Source of the DNA: a virus
DNA length: 64,000 bases
Virus record (IMG/VR): IMGVR_UViG_3300030060_008003
Coordinates: 27,502 to 91,501 of that record
Strand: one strand, 5' to 3'
Shown: in pieces, positions 41,793-51,052 of the stretch
Numbering within the stretch: position 1 is the first letter of the stretch
Layout: each line of letters starts with the position of its first letter
The notes under the pieces: generated by a model
Database searches by the model: none
The model's input: only the letters and a program-made list of their open reading frames with translations
Told to the model about the DNA's origin: nothing
Translations under genes and position numbers: made by a program

Positions 41793-44651
41793 TTAACCAC
41801 CGATTAATTCTTCAAAATTAGCATCTGTTCTAGTAGCGTAGAAGTTAACTAATATAAACTCTGCTGTTCTTGTCGGCTTGATGTAAATATCAACTACCAA
41901 CTCATTAGCATCGATAACTTGCGGAGTGTTGTTTCTTTCATCACAAACAATCAAGTAGTCAAACAGACCTTCATTATTCTTAGCCCTTTCAAAGATCGGG
42001 GTAAGTGTGTTAACAATTCTGGTTCTAGTAAACTCTGTATTCTGTTCAAATACGAAGAATCTAGAAACTTTCTTAGTTGGTCTCTCTAAGCTTAAGAACA
42101 GCCTTCTAACATTAATTCTGTCGAATGCGCTCGATTTCTTTGAAAGTGTCTTCTGACCAAATATTACTAATCCCTGTGATGGGAATTGTGCTACTGGGTT
42201 AATATTAGCTTTGTAAAGCTCATCTCTTTGCTTCTGATTTGGATTAACTGCAATATCATTTGCAAATGTTACAAGCCCTCTAGTAAAGCCAGCTGGTGCA
42301 AACCATGGGAAGGTTGCTGCATCTGTTCTTGCCATTGTAGCTCCAGCAAAGCCAGAGAATGGAACGTAAACTTGACGTCCTGAGTAGCTATCATAAACTA
42401 ATGCCCAGTTACCATATACAGTAGCGTAAGATGTATTCTCATTTGCGAACTGATGTCTTATAGGCCAGTAAATGTCAGTTTGGAAATTCTTACTCTTATT
42501 ATCTAACACTCTACCACCAGAACCCTGTATGAAGATCTGACGTAATGGATCAGCAATAAAGATACAATCACCTCTACCTCCACCAAGATAAGGCGGTGAG
42601 CAGAATTGCTCAAACTTATTAAAGATAGTAGAGTAGTTATTTCTAAGAGTTAAAGCATCTCCAGTAATATCATTAGAAGTTCTTAATCCATTAACAGCTG
42701 CAGCAGACGTCGCAGAATACTCATCGTAGTAAGTTGTACTGTCTGCGCTAGCAATTGCATAGATTGTTCCTAAGCCACCTTCAACAACAACATCAATATC
42801 GTAGATGTCATCATTTTTAACACCGTCAAGAGCTCTTTCAAGCTTACTAGGTATATCACCTAATTCCTTACCCTTAACAGTTGCTTCAGTATAAGCTCCA
42901 AGACCGTAAATACTTTCTGCTTTACCTAGTGCTGTATCTAATGCTGTATAATGAGCTGCATCAATTCCTGTTTTTGCTACTCCCTGTGCGTCAGTATTAG
43001 TAGCTAGTTGAGTTGTTAATACTCTAACTCTCTTATTAACATTGCCGTCAGCATCTAAGGCATTTGTACCTCTAAGTCTATTAGAGACATAATCATTAAC
43101 TTTTACAACCACGTTTCGTGACGAATCATCGCGACTCTCAACAAAGAACGGTACATCTAAGCCACCAGCTGGATTAAGCTTTGTTCTATAGTAGTTAATA
43201 GATCCTGCTATTCCATCTTCTAACACATAATCAAGCTTAAACGCTTCATTGGCGTAAATTGACTTACGCAGTTTAAATACACCTAAGCTTAACACATCAT
43301 CGTCATCTCTACCGTCAATCTCAAAATCAGTAAGATTTTCCATTACCTCAGATACTGAATTAGTTGTACCTGTTTGGAAGTTAGCTGATAGTTTAAACAC
43401 TTGCGTACCAGCTGGTATTGTCGTAAACGAGGTTGTAGACGCAGCTGATTGCGTAAGCGTTTTAGTTGTTAAAATATTATTAAAGTTACTTCCTGGAGTT
43501 GTATTAGTATTATCAGCAAGTCCAACATAATAACCTTCAAACTGGTTATTGATAGTTGAAGTCGACTTGTTTAATATCACCGCTCCAGCTGCACCTGCAT
43601 TAGCAATAGTAGCAAACGAATCTTTAGCACCTGCTGTTGCAGACCATGTAAACGCTGTATCTTCTAAAGCGCTAAGATATTGTGATTCAGTAAGTTCTAA
43701 GTGAGTAGGTTGACCTAACACATATACTGCTGAAGCAGTATCTAAGTTAGTTGAAATTTGCTGATTAGATTCAGCACTAAGAGTGAAAGTATCAGTAGCA
43801 CCAGTAAACGGACTGAGTACTGACGGTGTAATTACACCAATAGTCTTTAGTGCAGAAGCGCCAGTAAGGCCAATTTTAACAGAAGTACTAGCATAAGTGT
43901 TAGGTGCATTTCCTGCACTTGCCATAAAGTTAAATGTATCATTACCAGGTGTTACTGGTCTTGCTGCAACTGTATAACCGGCTGACAGACGAACTACGGA
44001 CGATAGTGCATGTCTAATGGACTGAGGTGAGTTACCACCGGTCTTACTAGCACAAAGTTGAATTACATTAGTGGTACCGCCGTTTTTAACTTGAGTAGAT
44101 GAAGTAGTAGAGAATTCACAACTACCTGTATTACCACCAACCTGGGGGTTACTAGCGCCTTCTGCACCAGTACCAAATCCAAAGACAACAGAGCTCAGAA
44201 CACCACGACCAGATTGAATTTGAATCTCCACTCCGGAAAGAGCAGTATGCGAATCAGCAGCAGTAAATTTTTGATTAAGATGAAAGGAACTCAGCTGACC
44301 CAATTGCGAGTCACCAGTAACGTTACGTACTGGATATACTAAAGCTGAATATTTAGACCCAAATCCATCACCAGTACCATGACCATATGGTAATCTACTA
44401 GCATAAACATTAGCTGGCGAATTTAGCAGCTCATTTAAAGTATAGTAAAAGTACCGTTCTGATGAGTTAGTCGGCGGGCCAAATATATTGTTTAGCTCTT
44501 GTTTAGTTGTAATTTTAAGAACTTCGTCAAGTGGTCCTTGTTGTGCAAAACCTGTAACATATACATTAGTTCCAACATTTAAAGGAGCTGTAAGTGAAAG
44601 ATCTGATTCTCTAATTTCTACTCCTGGAGAGTTAATCGTACGCTGTGCCAT
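41793..44651 (-). CDS. gp18: Tail sheath protein gp18, enlarged
   Basis: 952 aa against 659 in T4. The N-terminus SPGVEIRESDLSLTAPLNVG and the C-terminal region (INVRRLFLSLERPTKKVSRF, FVFEQNTEFTRTRIVNTLTP, VDIYIKPTRTAEFILVNF) are the conserved sheath core that interlocks in the contracted state. The extra ~300 residues lie in the middle (about 100-450, Ser/Thr/Ala-rich and beta-rich) and should form protruding outer domains. A late promoter lies 5 bases before the ATG. Confidence 0.9.
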   Translation of the reverse strand: MAQRTINSPGVEIRESDLSLTAPLNVGTNVYVTGFAQQGPLDEVLKITTKQELNNIFGPPTNSSERYFYYTLNELLNSPANVYASRLPYGHGTGDGFGSKYSALVYPVRNVTGDSQLGQLSSFHLNQKFTAADSHTALSGVEIQIQSGRGVLSSVVFGFGTGAEGASNPQVGGNTGSCEFSTTSSTQVKNGGTTNVIQLCASKTGGNSPQSIRHALSSVVRLSAGYTVAARPVTPGNDTFNFMASAGNAPNTYASTSVKIGLTGASALKTIGVITPSVLSPFTGATDTFTLSAESNQQISTNLDTASAVYVLGQPTHLELTESQYLSALEDTAFTWSATAGAKDSFATIANAGAAGAVILNKSTSTINNQFEGYYVGLADNTNTTPGSNFNNILTTKTLTQSAASTTSFTTIPAGTQVFKLSANFQTGTTNSVSEVMENLTDFEIDGRDDDDVLSLGVFKLRKSIYANEAFKLDYVLEDGIAGSINYYRTKLNPAGGLDVPFFVESRDDSSRNVVVKVNDYVSNRLRGTNALDADGNVNKRVRVLTTQLATNTDAQGVAKTGIDAAHYTALDTALGKAESIYGLGAYTEATVKGKELGDIPSKLERALDGVKNDDIYDIDVVVEGGLGTIYAIASADSTTYYDEYSATSAAAVNGLRTSNDITGDALTLRNNYSTIFNKFEQFCSPPYLGGGRGDCIFIADPLRQIFIQGSGGRVLDNKSKNFQTDIYWPIRHQFANENTSYATVYGNWALVYDSYSGRQVYVPFSGFAGATMARTDAATFPWFAPAGFTRGLVTFANDIAVNPNQKQRDELYKANINPVAQFPSQGLVIFGQKTLSKKSSAFDRINVRRLFLSLERPTKKVSRFFVFEQNTEFTRTRIVNTLTPIFERAKNNEGLFDYLIVCDERNNTPQVIDANELVVDIYIKPTRTAEFILVNFYATRTDANFEELIGG

Positions 44652-44656
44652 AAAAT

Positions 44657-44664
44657 TATTTATC
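44657..44664 (-). promoter_or_regulatory. Late promoter core for gp18
   Basis: GATAAATA, 5 bases before the ATG. Confidence 0.8.
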
Positions 44665-44683
44665 TATTTCATGACAATTATAT

Positions 44684-45271
44684 TCAAAAATCTATAACTT
44701 CAGTATGTAATTGTGAATAAACAAAGGTGAAACCAGATGTAATTTCGTCTGCTGTTTGATAGTTGTAGTCTATCTTATCAACAGTGGTGGGAAATGCCTT
44801 TGTATAGGTAAATTTTATTCTATTATTATTAAATTCATCTTTACCATAAATGGTTAAATTTGCTTGATAATCTTTAAAATTTTCATCTGGATCAGCAGCG
44901 TTTATTTCTCGAGCGTTGTATGTACCGGTATATTGGTCATGAAGTAAGTTAAGCCATTGATATATTACCCAATAGTTTTTATATTCATTATCAACTTTAA
45001 ACTGAACACTAACAGGTGGGTAGGGATTCTTACTATGGGATGTAACATATAACGTGCTTCCTGCATATCTTGTTTCTGTAGCTGGTACTGTAATTTCAGG
45101 AACAGCTGTGCCAAATATAGAAAATTGTACCGAGTCACTAATAATAGACGTATTATCTTGATTAAATTTCTTATTAAACTCTCTTAGTATAGGGGGTATA
45201 TCAAATACAAGCAAGAACTTATCAGCTCTTGACTTGTTGAGCACCGATTGCTGCATGGTGTTATAGGCCAT
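44684..45271 (-). CDS. Tube-fold tail protein between terminase and sheath
   Basis: 195 aa. Strand patterns such as FSIFGTAVPEITVPATETRY, YPPVSVQFKVDNEYKNYWVI and KAFPTTVDKIDYNYQTADEI resemble the gp19-type tube fold (beta sandwich with a connecting loop and a final strand pair). In T4 nothing lies between gp17 and gp18. This could be a second tube subunit, a tube terminator (gp3 role) or a neck protein. A late promoter lies 6 bases before the ATG. Confidence 0.6.
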   Translation of the reverse strand: MAYNTMQQSVLNKSRADKFLLVFDIPPILREFNKKFNQDNTSIISDSVQFSIFGTAVPEITVPATETRYAGSTLYVTSHSKNPYPPVSVQFKVDNEYKNYWVIYQWLNLLHDQYTGTYNAREINAADPDENFKDYQANLTIYGKDEFNNNRIKFTYTKAFPTTVDKIDYNYQTADEITSGFTFVYSQLHTEVIDF

Positions 45272-45277
45272 ATAATA

Positions 45278-45285
45278 TATTTATC
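45278..45285 (-). promoter_or_regulatory. Late promoter core for the gene at 45271
   Basis: GATAAATA, 6 bases before the ATG. The TAA at 45281-45283 is the terminase stop codon. Confidence 0.75.
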
Positions 45286-47017
45286 TTTTAACTCTCTCGC
45301 CAGTCCAGTTTGGAGGTGGTTTTTCGCCTAATAGCTGATAACCGAAAGTTTGAAGTTCATCCATATCTGATATAACTTCATCGCCCATACCCCATACAAG
45401 AGCATTCATCTCATGATTATGATTACCTACTACCTCATTATCTAGATATATAGAAGTTGGATCTTCAAAATACTGTACACCAAAGTCCATAGGCTCTATA
45501 ACAGAAGGTTTACCCATATCATCAACTTCTACGATTTCAAAAAATCTTTCTGTTATTTCTTTCTCTAATATAAAGAGACCATATAACATAGCCATTACTC
45601 TATCATCATGAAAGCCACCACGCGCTTTCCAAGTACCGTTTGGATACCTTACAAAATTTCTTAACTCAGCTACAGTTTCTTCTTCATTAATGTTAACGAC
45701 TCTTATCTCGTTCATGAAGTATCTCATGTTGAGGACCCCTTTATACTTAGTATTGGTGTGAGCTATCATACCTCTCATAACATTACGGCGGTGTGCATTA
45801 GCATTACCATATGATACTATTTTTTCATATCCTAAATCTACAGCTAATCTATCTACAACTTGAGCACCGCAGTTGTTTCTTTCAATTAAAGCTAGAGGCG
45901 AGCCCCAGTTTCTTAAAATTTTGTATAGTCTATTAGTAAACTCTAACGGAGGTATTTTATTGTTTCTATATACTGCTACTTGTTTTATTTCTTTTATATC
46001 TGTTATATCTAATATTTGAATAACGGAAGAATCAACACCTACACCTTCTGATATATCTACCCCCGCGACATAAAGTTTAGATTCATCAGGCTCTTCCCAC
46101 AGCTTATAGTGACCCTCATCTAGAATAATTTTAGGGTCAGATACCTTTGACATCATTTCTTCAAATAATTCATCATCTAATGTTGATTCGCCAGAATGTA
46201 TAAACTCGCATTCAAATTCCTGTAACCAAGCATCAGCAGAACCAATAGCTGTTTTAGTAGCTTGAGCCCAAGCTTCATCGCGACCTGGTATCTCGCTCCA
46301 TTTTATCTTATCATGTGCCCATCCATTCTCACCTTCTATAGCTCCGTGATATAATTTATAAAACAAATTATCAGTACCATTAGCTGTGGAGCATACAAAT
46401 ACTTTAGATTTTTTAGAAGAAGTAATAATTGGGAAGACCGACTTCCAAAACTCTTCTACTAAATGCGGCTCAATAAAAGCCATCTCATCAATAACAAGAC
46501 AGTTAACAGATTGTCCTCGAGCAGCAGTACCGGTAGTAGTTGTGATACCTATTCTACTACCATTCTCTAACGTCATAGAAGTTTTAGCATACTCCTTCAC
46601 CGGTGGTTTTAACCAGTTAGGTAACTCTTCATAAGCCATCCTCACTCTTTGAAAGATTTCAATAGCGGTTGCCTCTTTGTTTGCCACTAATAGGATACGC
46701 TGATCATTATTAAAACATGCTTGCCATAAAATGTATATGGTCATCATTGTCGATTTACCAATCTGTCTAGAAGCTAACAAACAAAAGAATCGATTATCTC
46801 TCATCTTTCTTAATGCTCTTTTTTGAGGCTTATACAACTGTATATTTTCTTTACCTCTATCTAAGTTAACAATATGAAAGAAGTTCTCAGCAAAATATAG
46901 TATATTACTACTAGCCTTTTTAAGGTTCTTTACCTGCTCTTTAGTGTATTCACCCTTCCAGTTAACGTTGGGTAAGTTCTTATTACCCATATAAAACATA
47001 TTATCCTGTCTAGCCAC
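45281..47017 (-). CDS. gp17: Large terminase subunit gp17
   Basis: 578 aa. I choose the GTG at 47017 (ARQDNMFYMGNKNLP follows) because a late promoter ends 5 bases before it; a longer frame would cross the divergent promoter. The packaging ATPase has Walker A LLASRQIGKSTMM, Walker B CLVIDEMAF and the coupling motif VFVCSTANG. The RNase H-fold nuclease has VAGVDISEGVGVDSSVIQIL and GGFHDDRVMA near the end. It pumps DNA into the prohead and cuts concatemers. The length is close to T4 gp17 (610 aa). Confidence 0.94.
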   Translation of the reverse strand: MARQDNMFYMGNKNLPNVNWKGEYTKEQVKNLKKASSNILYFAENFFHIVNLDRGKENIQLYKPQKRALRKMRDNRFFCLLASRQIGKSTMMTIYILWQACFNNDQRILLVANKEATAIEIFQRVRMAYEELPNWLKPPVKEYAKTSMTLENGSRIGITTTTGTAARGQSVNCLVIDEMAFIEPHLVEEFWKSVFPIITSSKKSKVFVCSTANGTDNLFYKLYHGAIEGENGWAHDKIKWSEIPGRDEAWAQATKTAIGSADAWLQEFECEFIHSGESTLDDELFEEMMSKVSDPKIILDEGHYKLWEEPDESKLYVAGVDISEGVGVDSSVIQILDITDIKEIKQVAVYRNNKIPPLEFTNRLYKILRNWGSPLALIERNNCGAQVVDRLAVDLGYEKIVSYGNANAHRRNVMRGMIAHTNTKYKGVLNMRYFMNEIRVVNINEEETVAELRNFVRYPNGTWKARGGFHDDRVMAMLYGLFILEKEITERFFEIVEVDDMGKPSVIEPMDFGVQYFEDPTSIYLDNEVVGNHNHEMNALVWGMGDEVISDMDELQTFGYQLLGEKPPPNWTGERVKR

Positions 47018-47022
47018 AGAAA

Positions 47023-47030
47023 TATTTAAT
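47023..47030 (-). promoter_or_regulatory. Late promoter core for gp17
   Basis: ATTAAATA, 5 bases before a GTG start. Head to head with the promoter at 47037. Confidence 0.75.
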
Positions 47031-47036
47031 GCATAG

Positions 47037-47044
47037 CATAAATA
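47037..47044 (+). promoter_or_regulatory. Late promoter core for the gene at 47050
   Basis: CATAAATA, then ATTAC and ATG, the same 18 bases as at 3303-3320. Confidence 0.8.
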
Positions 47045-47049
47045 ATTAC

Positions 47050-48192
47050 ATGTCAAAAAGTAAAGACTGGATATCATTAGGTGAAGCATATAAAGATGTT
47101 TTCAGAAAAGTAGTTGTCAACGAGGATATACCGGTACCAGCTGGTACAGTAGGAAAAGCTCCTCTTGAAACAGGAGGCCCGCAAGAAGAAGGCGGCTTTA
47201 GACCACCTCTAGTTGACATTACTAAGATGTCTGAAAAGGATAAAAAAGATAATATATACAACATTAAAGGCTATACATATGGTGATGGTAATGATCCTGT
47301 CGATTGTGACGGGCCAGATCCGACAGGACCTGAATATGACCAGGTACCTTATTCAGGTATAGTAGGACCTGAAGAAGATGAAGAAGAGAAAGGCAAAAGG
47401 CCAGACTATCCAGATGTTGATAATGATAATGACACAGATGAGTCTATGGAGAAAGCTCTCAAAGATAAGAAAAAAGGCAAAAAACATAATAATGATGAAG
47501 AAGATGAAGAATTTTTGGAAGAACACGAGAAAATTGCACGCGCTGGCCTAAATAATTTTATGAGCAAATCCGTATTTGATAAACTTTATAATAAGGTAAT
47601 GGTAAGTGAAAGCTTTGGTGAAGATGCTGAAGATGTAACTGAACTTGAAGCTTTAGGAATTGAGACAGAAACTGATGTTGAAGTTGATGAAGTTCCAGAA
47701 GAGATCACAGTTTCCATTCCTGGATCACTAGCACAAGAACTTTGTGATATCTTACAAACAGCCATCGCACAACAGGAAACAGAAGTTGACATTGATGTTG
47801 ATGTAGAAGAAGTAACTGATACAGAGTTTGAAGAGGATGCTGAAACTGCTAGACAGAAAACATATGGTGGTAATAAAGGAGACCATCCTCGTAGGTTTAA
47901 TAAAAAGACCGGTCGTAAGAGTGAGGTAAAAGATTATGAAGAGGATGAAGAAGCAGTAATGAAAGATGGTGGAGGTTACGGCATGGATGCTGGTTCTACT
48001 CTTAAAGGAGAAGTTAACTACGGTAGAGGAGGCCAAAACAAAGTCAGTAAGTTAAGACCAGCTGGTGCTGCTAAGATGAAAGACGGTGGAGGTTACGGCT
48101 TAGATGCTGGTTCTACTCTTAATCATACCGTTGACATGGGTAAAAACAACAAGGTGGGTAAATTACCTGTAGGTAAAAACGCTTTCGAATAA
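47050..48192 (+). CDS. Acidic late protein, possible scaffold/prohead core
   Basis: 380 aa from the ATG at 47050 (MSKSKDWISLGEAYKDVFRK); the late promoter 5 bases upstream rules out the longer frame. It is very rich in Asp, Glu and Lys, with two similar modules, LGEAYKDVFRKVVVNE at the N-terminus and MSKSVFDKLYNKVMVSE near residue 170. An acidic beta region and two copies of KDGGGYG[ML]DAGSTL come near the C-terminus. The composition suits a scaffold or prohead core protein trimmed by the prohead protease, but I see no proof. It is followed by a strong terminator. Confidence 0.6.
   Translation: MSKSKDWISLGEAYKDVFRKVVVNEDIPVPAGTVGKAPLETGGPQEEGGFRPPLVDITKMSEKDKKDNIYNIKGYTYGDGNDPVDCDGPDPTGPEYDQVPYSGIVGPEEDEEEKGKRPDYPDVDNDNDTDESMEKALKDKKKGKKHNNDEEDEEFLEEHEKIARAGLNNFMSKSVFDKLYNKVMVSESFGEDAEDVTELEALGIETETDVEVDEVPEEITVSIPGSLAQELCDILQTAIAQQETEVDIDVDVEEVTDTEFEEDAETARQKTYGGNKGDHPRRFNKKTGRKSEVKDYEEDEEAVMKDGGGYGMDAGSTLKGEVNYGRGGQNKVSKLRPAGAAKMKDGGGYGLDAGSTLNHTVDMGKNNKVGKLPVGKNAFE
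47959..48121 (+). repeat. In-frame 46-bp direct repeat
   Basis: Copies at 47959-48004 and 48076-48121, 117 bases apart, with only a few differences, mostly clustered at the Met/Leu codon position. They encode MKDGGGYG[ML]DAGSTL twice. Confidence 0.85.
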
Positions 48193-48216
48193 GTCGCTCA
48201 AAAATTAAACAATAAT

Positions 48217-48252
48217 AAAAAGCCCGTTGAGTACCCCTCTTCGGGCTTTTTT
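48217..48252 (+). terminator. Strong intrinsic terminator
   Basis: AAAAAGCCCG paired with CGGGCTTTTT over a 15-base loop, ending in six T. It separates the acidic late protein from the nucleotidyltransferase gene, whose late promoter begins at the very next base. Confidence 0.92.
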
Positions 48253-48260
48253 AATAAATA
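48253..48260 (+). promoter_or_regulatory. Late promoter core for the gene at 48266
   Basis: AATAAATA directly after the terminator T-run, 5 bases before a GTG start. Confidence 0.75.
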
Positions 48261-48265
48261 TAATT

Positions 48266-49300
48266 GTGAGGTTCTACAATAACACACTCAATCAAAAGTT
48301 TTGGTCGGAGGATAATAAATTCGACCCTGACATAAGAAAGAAGCTTTTAGCTATAACTGATGATTTTGTTGAGAGTTTAGATCTCCAAGGGGTGGATATA
48401 CATGATATTACCTTAACTGGTAGTAATAGTAATTACAATTACAATGAGCACTCTGATCTCGATGTACATGTATTAATCGACTTTAAAGATATTAATGAGG
48501 ATGAAGATTTAGTTAAGAGATCTCTCGATGGTCCTCGGTTTGTATGGAATCTTAGACATAATGTAAATCTTAAAGGCCATGATGTTGAAATGTATATGCA
48601 AGATAAAGACGAGCCGCATGTCGCTTCTGGTCTTTATTCGTTAAAAGATGATAAATGGATTACTGAACCATCTTTTGATCCTCCATCAATAGATGTTAAT
48701 GATGTATTTAAAAAAGCTAAAGCTATTGAAACGGAGATAGAGATTTTAAAGGAAGAGTTAGGTAAAGCTGATGGTGATGAAGCTAAAAAATTACATGAGT
48801 GTGGTAAAGAATTAAAAGATAAAATATCAAAGATGCGAAAGCGTGGATTAGCTCGTGAAGGAGAATTTAGTATTGAAAATTTAGCATTCAAAGTGTTACG
48901 TAATACAGAAGCTATCGGTGATCTTATAGATTTAATATCATCATCGTATGATAAAATTTATACTGAAAGATTTAAAACCTTCTCTGAATATTTTCAAGGA
49001 GATCCTATCATGAATCCTCATATGAGAAATGGTAAAAATGTTAATAGAGTTGGATTATCAAAAAAGCATCTGAATACTTTACCAAAGCAGTACCAGCATA
49101 AATGTCCACATGTATCAAATCTCGTTAATGGATCTGCTAGTCAAATTAAATTAATGGGTCGACCACTACTAGACACTCTTGCAGCTTATGCTGTCGACTA
49201 TAAGCCAGGTGTAACAAATACCCTAGGTAACTCTGGTGTAGAAGTACAAATGTTTGAAGATAACGAAGGAACCCCATGTGGAATGTTAAAGAAGAAGTAA
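48266..49300 (+). CDS. Pol-beta-superfamily nucleotidyltransferase, late expressed
   Basis: 344 aa from the GTG at 48266; the late promoter ends 5 bases before it, and the longer frame would begin inside the terminator. DITLTGSNSNYNYNEHSDLD followed by VHVLIDF is the GS-x(n)-DxD signature of the pol-beta nucleotidyltransferase fold, and the third Asp is likely in GHDVEMYMQ. A coiled-coil region lies at about 150-205. The C-terminal 100 residues resemble no domain I know. The substrate is unknown. It is followed 1 base later by gp14, so it is expressed with head-tail genes and could be a virion component or act in late host takeover. Confidence 0.75.
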   Translation: MRFYNNTLNQKFWSEDNKFDPDIRKKLLAITDDFVESLDLQGVDIHDITLTGSNSNYNYNEHSDLDVHVLIDFKDINEDEDLVKRSLDGPRFVWNLRHNVNLKGHDVEMYMQDKDEPHVASGLYSLKDDKWITEPSFDPPSIDVNDVFKKAKAIETEIEILKEELGKADGDEAKKLHECGKELKDKISKMRKRGLAREGEFSIENLAFKVLRNTEAIGDLIDLISSSYDKIYTERFKTFSEYFQGDPIMNPHMRNGKNVNRVGLSKKHLNTLPKQYQHKCPHVSNLVNGSASQIKLMGRPLLDTLAAYAVDYKPGVTNTLGNSGVEVQMFEDNEGTPCGMLKKK

Positions 49301-49301
49301 A

Positions 49302-50123
49302 ATGCCATCAACGCCTCCATGTAATCAAAATAGATTAAACTGCCTTCCAGAGGAAGTTTTAGCAGCAACTGCTATACCTTCTTGTGGTCAGCTTGTTAGT
49401 CCATATAACTTACAAGCAGAGCAGTTAGTATTTGATCAGGCATTTAACGATTTAATTAACAACTTTGGCATACCGGTAGATTACTATATTAACACCTTTA
49501 ATCTTTCTGCTGCTGATTTACTCTACGGTGAGGACTTTGGCAACGAAACTAACAGAAGACAATTCCAAGGTCCGTTATCAGGTATGCAAATGTACGTTGA
49601 GCTATCAGATGATGCTATTAATTTATCTAAGTTTGGCTTTGATCCTGATGATGAGTTTACAGCCTTTGTACATATAAGCTCTTTCCAATCTACAGCGTCA
49701 GCATATTTTGATTATTCAGCTGTTGCTCAAGCAATTGAACCAAAAGCAGGTGATGTAATTGATCTTAAAGTGTTAGGATGTGATAGACCAAATCAAAGAG
49801 GTTCAGTTATGTTTCAGGTAACAGAGAGAATGGATCAAGACTTAGCTGTATTGAACCCTGTACTTGGTCATTACATTTACAGACTTAGAGGTAAGAGATT
49901 TAATTACTCGTTTGAATCAGGGTTATCAAGCGAACCTGTTAATGAGCAAGTCTACGATAGTACAAAGAGTGGTATACTATCTACTGATCTCTTTGACCAG
50001 TCAGCATCTGAAGGTAAGACTTATCCTAATGAGCACGATCCTTATGATATTAACGATGTATCAAAGACACAAGTAATGGATATGGATGTCAATGATACAG
50101 ACATCTATGGCTCGTATTATTAG
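49302..50123 (+). CDS. gp14: Neck protein gp14
   Basis: 273 aa (T4 gp14: 256 aa). It parallels T4 gp14 through AADLLYGEDFGN (T4 has PDLIFGEDLKN), EPKAGDVIDLKVLG, MFQVTERMDQDLAVLNPVLG and HYIYRLRGKRFNYSFESGL. gp14 with gp13 completes the head-tail neck. It is 1 base after the nucleotidyltransferase gene and shares its late promoter. Convergent with the GT9-like gene, with a 4-base overlap. Confidence 0.72.
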   Translation: MPSTPPCNQNRLNCLPEEVLAATAIPSCGQLVSPYNLQAEQLVFDQAFNDLINNFGIPVDYYINTFNLSAADLLYGEDFGNETNRRQFQGPLSGMQMYVELSDDAINLSKFGFDPDDEFTAFVHISSFQSTASAYFDYSAVAQAIEPKAGDVIDLKVLGCDRPNQRGSVMFQVTERMDQDLAVLNPVLGHYIYRLRGKRFNYSFESGLSSEPVNEQVYDSTKSGILSTDLFDQSASEGKTYPNEHDPYDINDVSKTQVMDMDVNDTDIYGSYY

Positions 50124-51013
50124 CCAACAGCTTTAATAATAGCTTGTACGTCGTGTAACTCATCCACACTATCATAAGGGCATTGATGAATGACACCTTG
50201 GAAATCGTAATCGTAAAGATATGAATCAACTGTACCTTCATCCCGCGCTACCTTAGGTACAATGTTAGTATGCATTTCATATCCAAATACTTTAGGCTGT
50301 GTATTAACCCATACAACAACAGATGGTAATTGAAGCGGTACAGCAGCATGCTGTAGAGATGAATCAATAAACAATCTCTTCTGAGCGTGAGCAACCATAG
50401 CAAAGAGAGGCTTTTTACCAATTGTTTTATCAAAACGATAACAGTTATTTAACTTAGGATGAAATTCATAACATATATGCACAATGTTATATTTCTCAGC
50501 TAAACCATCAACTACTTCCTGTGCTTGAGAAGGGTGCATATCTCTTGTCCATGAGTAAGGGTGTTGCTGATGATCTGGACCAGGTCCGCCAAATGGTTGA
50601 AATGCTAATAAAGGTCTGTTATCACCAGCAAACTGACTCATATAAGCCCGAGCTTCTTCTATCTCTCTAAAATTAAAATTTAGAATAGGCTTTTCTCCAT
50701 TATACTTTGTACCAATCATATCACACCATGTCTTAATTAAGTGTGACTTTTTCGTAATATGACTAGTTTGCTTATATGGATCTTGAGCAAATACTTTAAC
50801 ATCTTTACCCTTAATAACGTCTTGATAAAAATAAGGCGTGTTACCAATTCTATAGAATCTAGCAACGTCCTTATTCTTAACCCATACTTCAGGCCAAGCA
50901 GAGACAACAATAATCTTTCGCTTAGGATTAGCCTTCTTATACGCTGCTGTTACAGCTGTTGCAGCGACATTTTTACCAATGCCCCCTTCGATGTGAAATA
51001 CAGTAGTAGCCAT
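50120..51013 (-). CDS. GT9-like glycosyltransferase (heptosyltransferase type)
   Basis: 297 aa, GT-B fold. The N-terminus FHIEGGIGKNVAATAVTAAY, with a basic segment and IIVVSAWPEVW, is the acceptor-domain start of LPS heptosyltransferases. The C-terminal half has LLAFQPFGGPGPDHQQHPYS, YNIVHICYEFHP and FIDSSLQHAAVPLQLPSVVV, the donor-binding part. It probably modifies LPS or a virion glycan. No late box precedes it; an AT-rich element resembling TATTAT lies before the ATG. Confidence 0.72.
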   Translation of the reverse strand: MATTVFHIEGGIGKNVAATAVTAAYKKANPKRKIIVVSAWPEVWVKNKDVARFYRIGNTPYFYQDVIKGKDVKVFAQDPYKQTSHITKKSHLIKTWCDMIGTKYNGEKPILNFNFREIEEARAYMSQFAGDNRPLLAFQPFGGPGPDHQQHPYSWTRDMHPSQAQEVVDGLAEKYNIVHICYEFHPKLNNCYRFDKTIGKKPLFAMVAHAQKRLFIDSSLQHAAVPLQLPSVVVWVNTQPKVFGYEMHTNIVPKVARDEGTVDSYLYDYDFQGVIHQCPYDSVDELHDVQAIIKAVG

Positions 51014-51052
51014 ATATCATATATAATACGCTACTGTAAAAGATCAATACTA

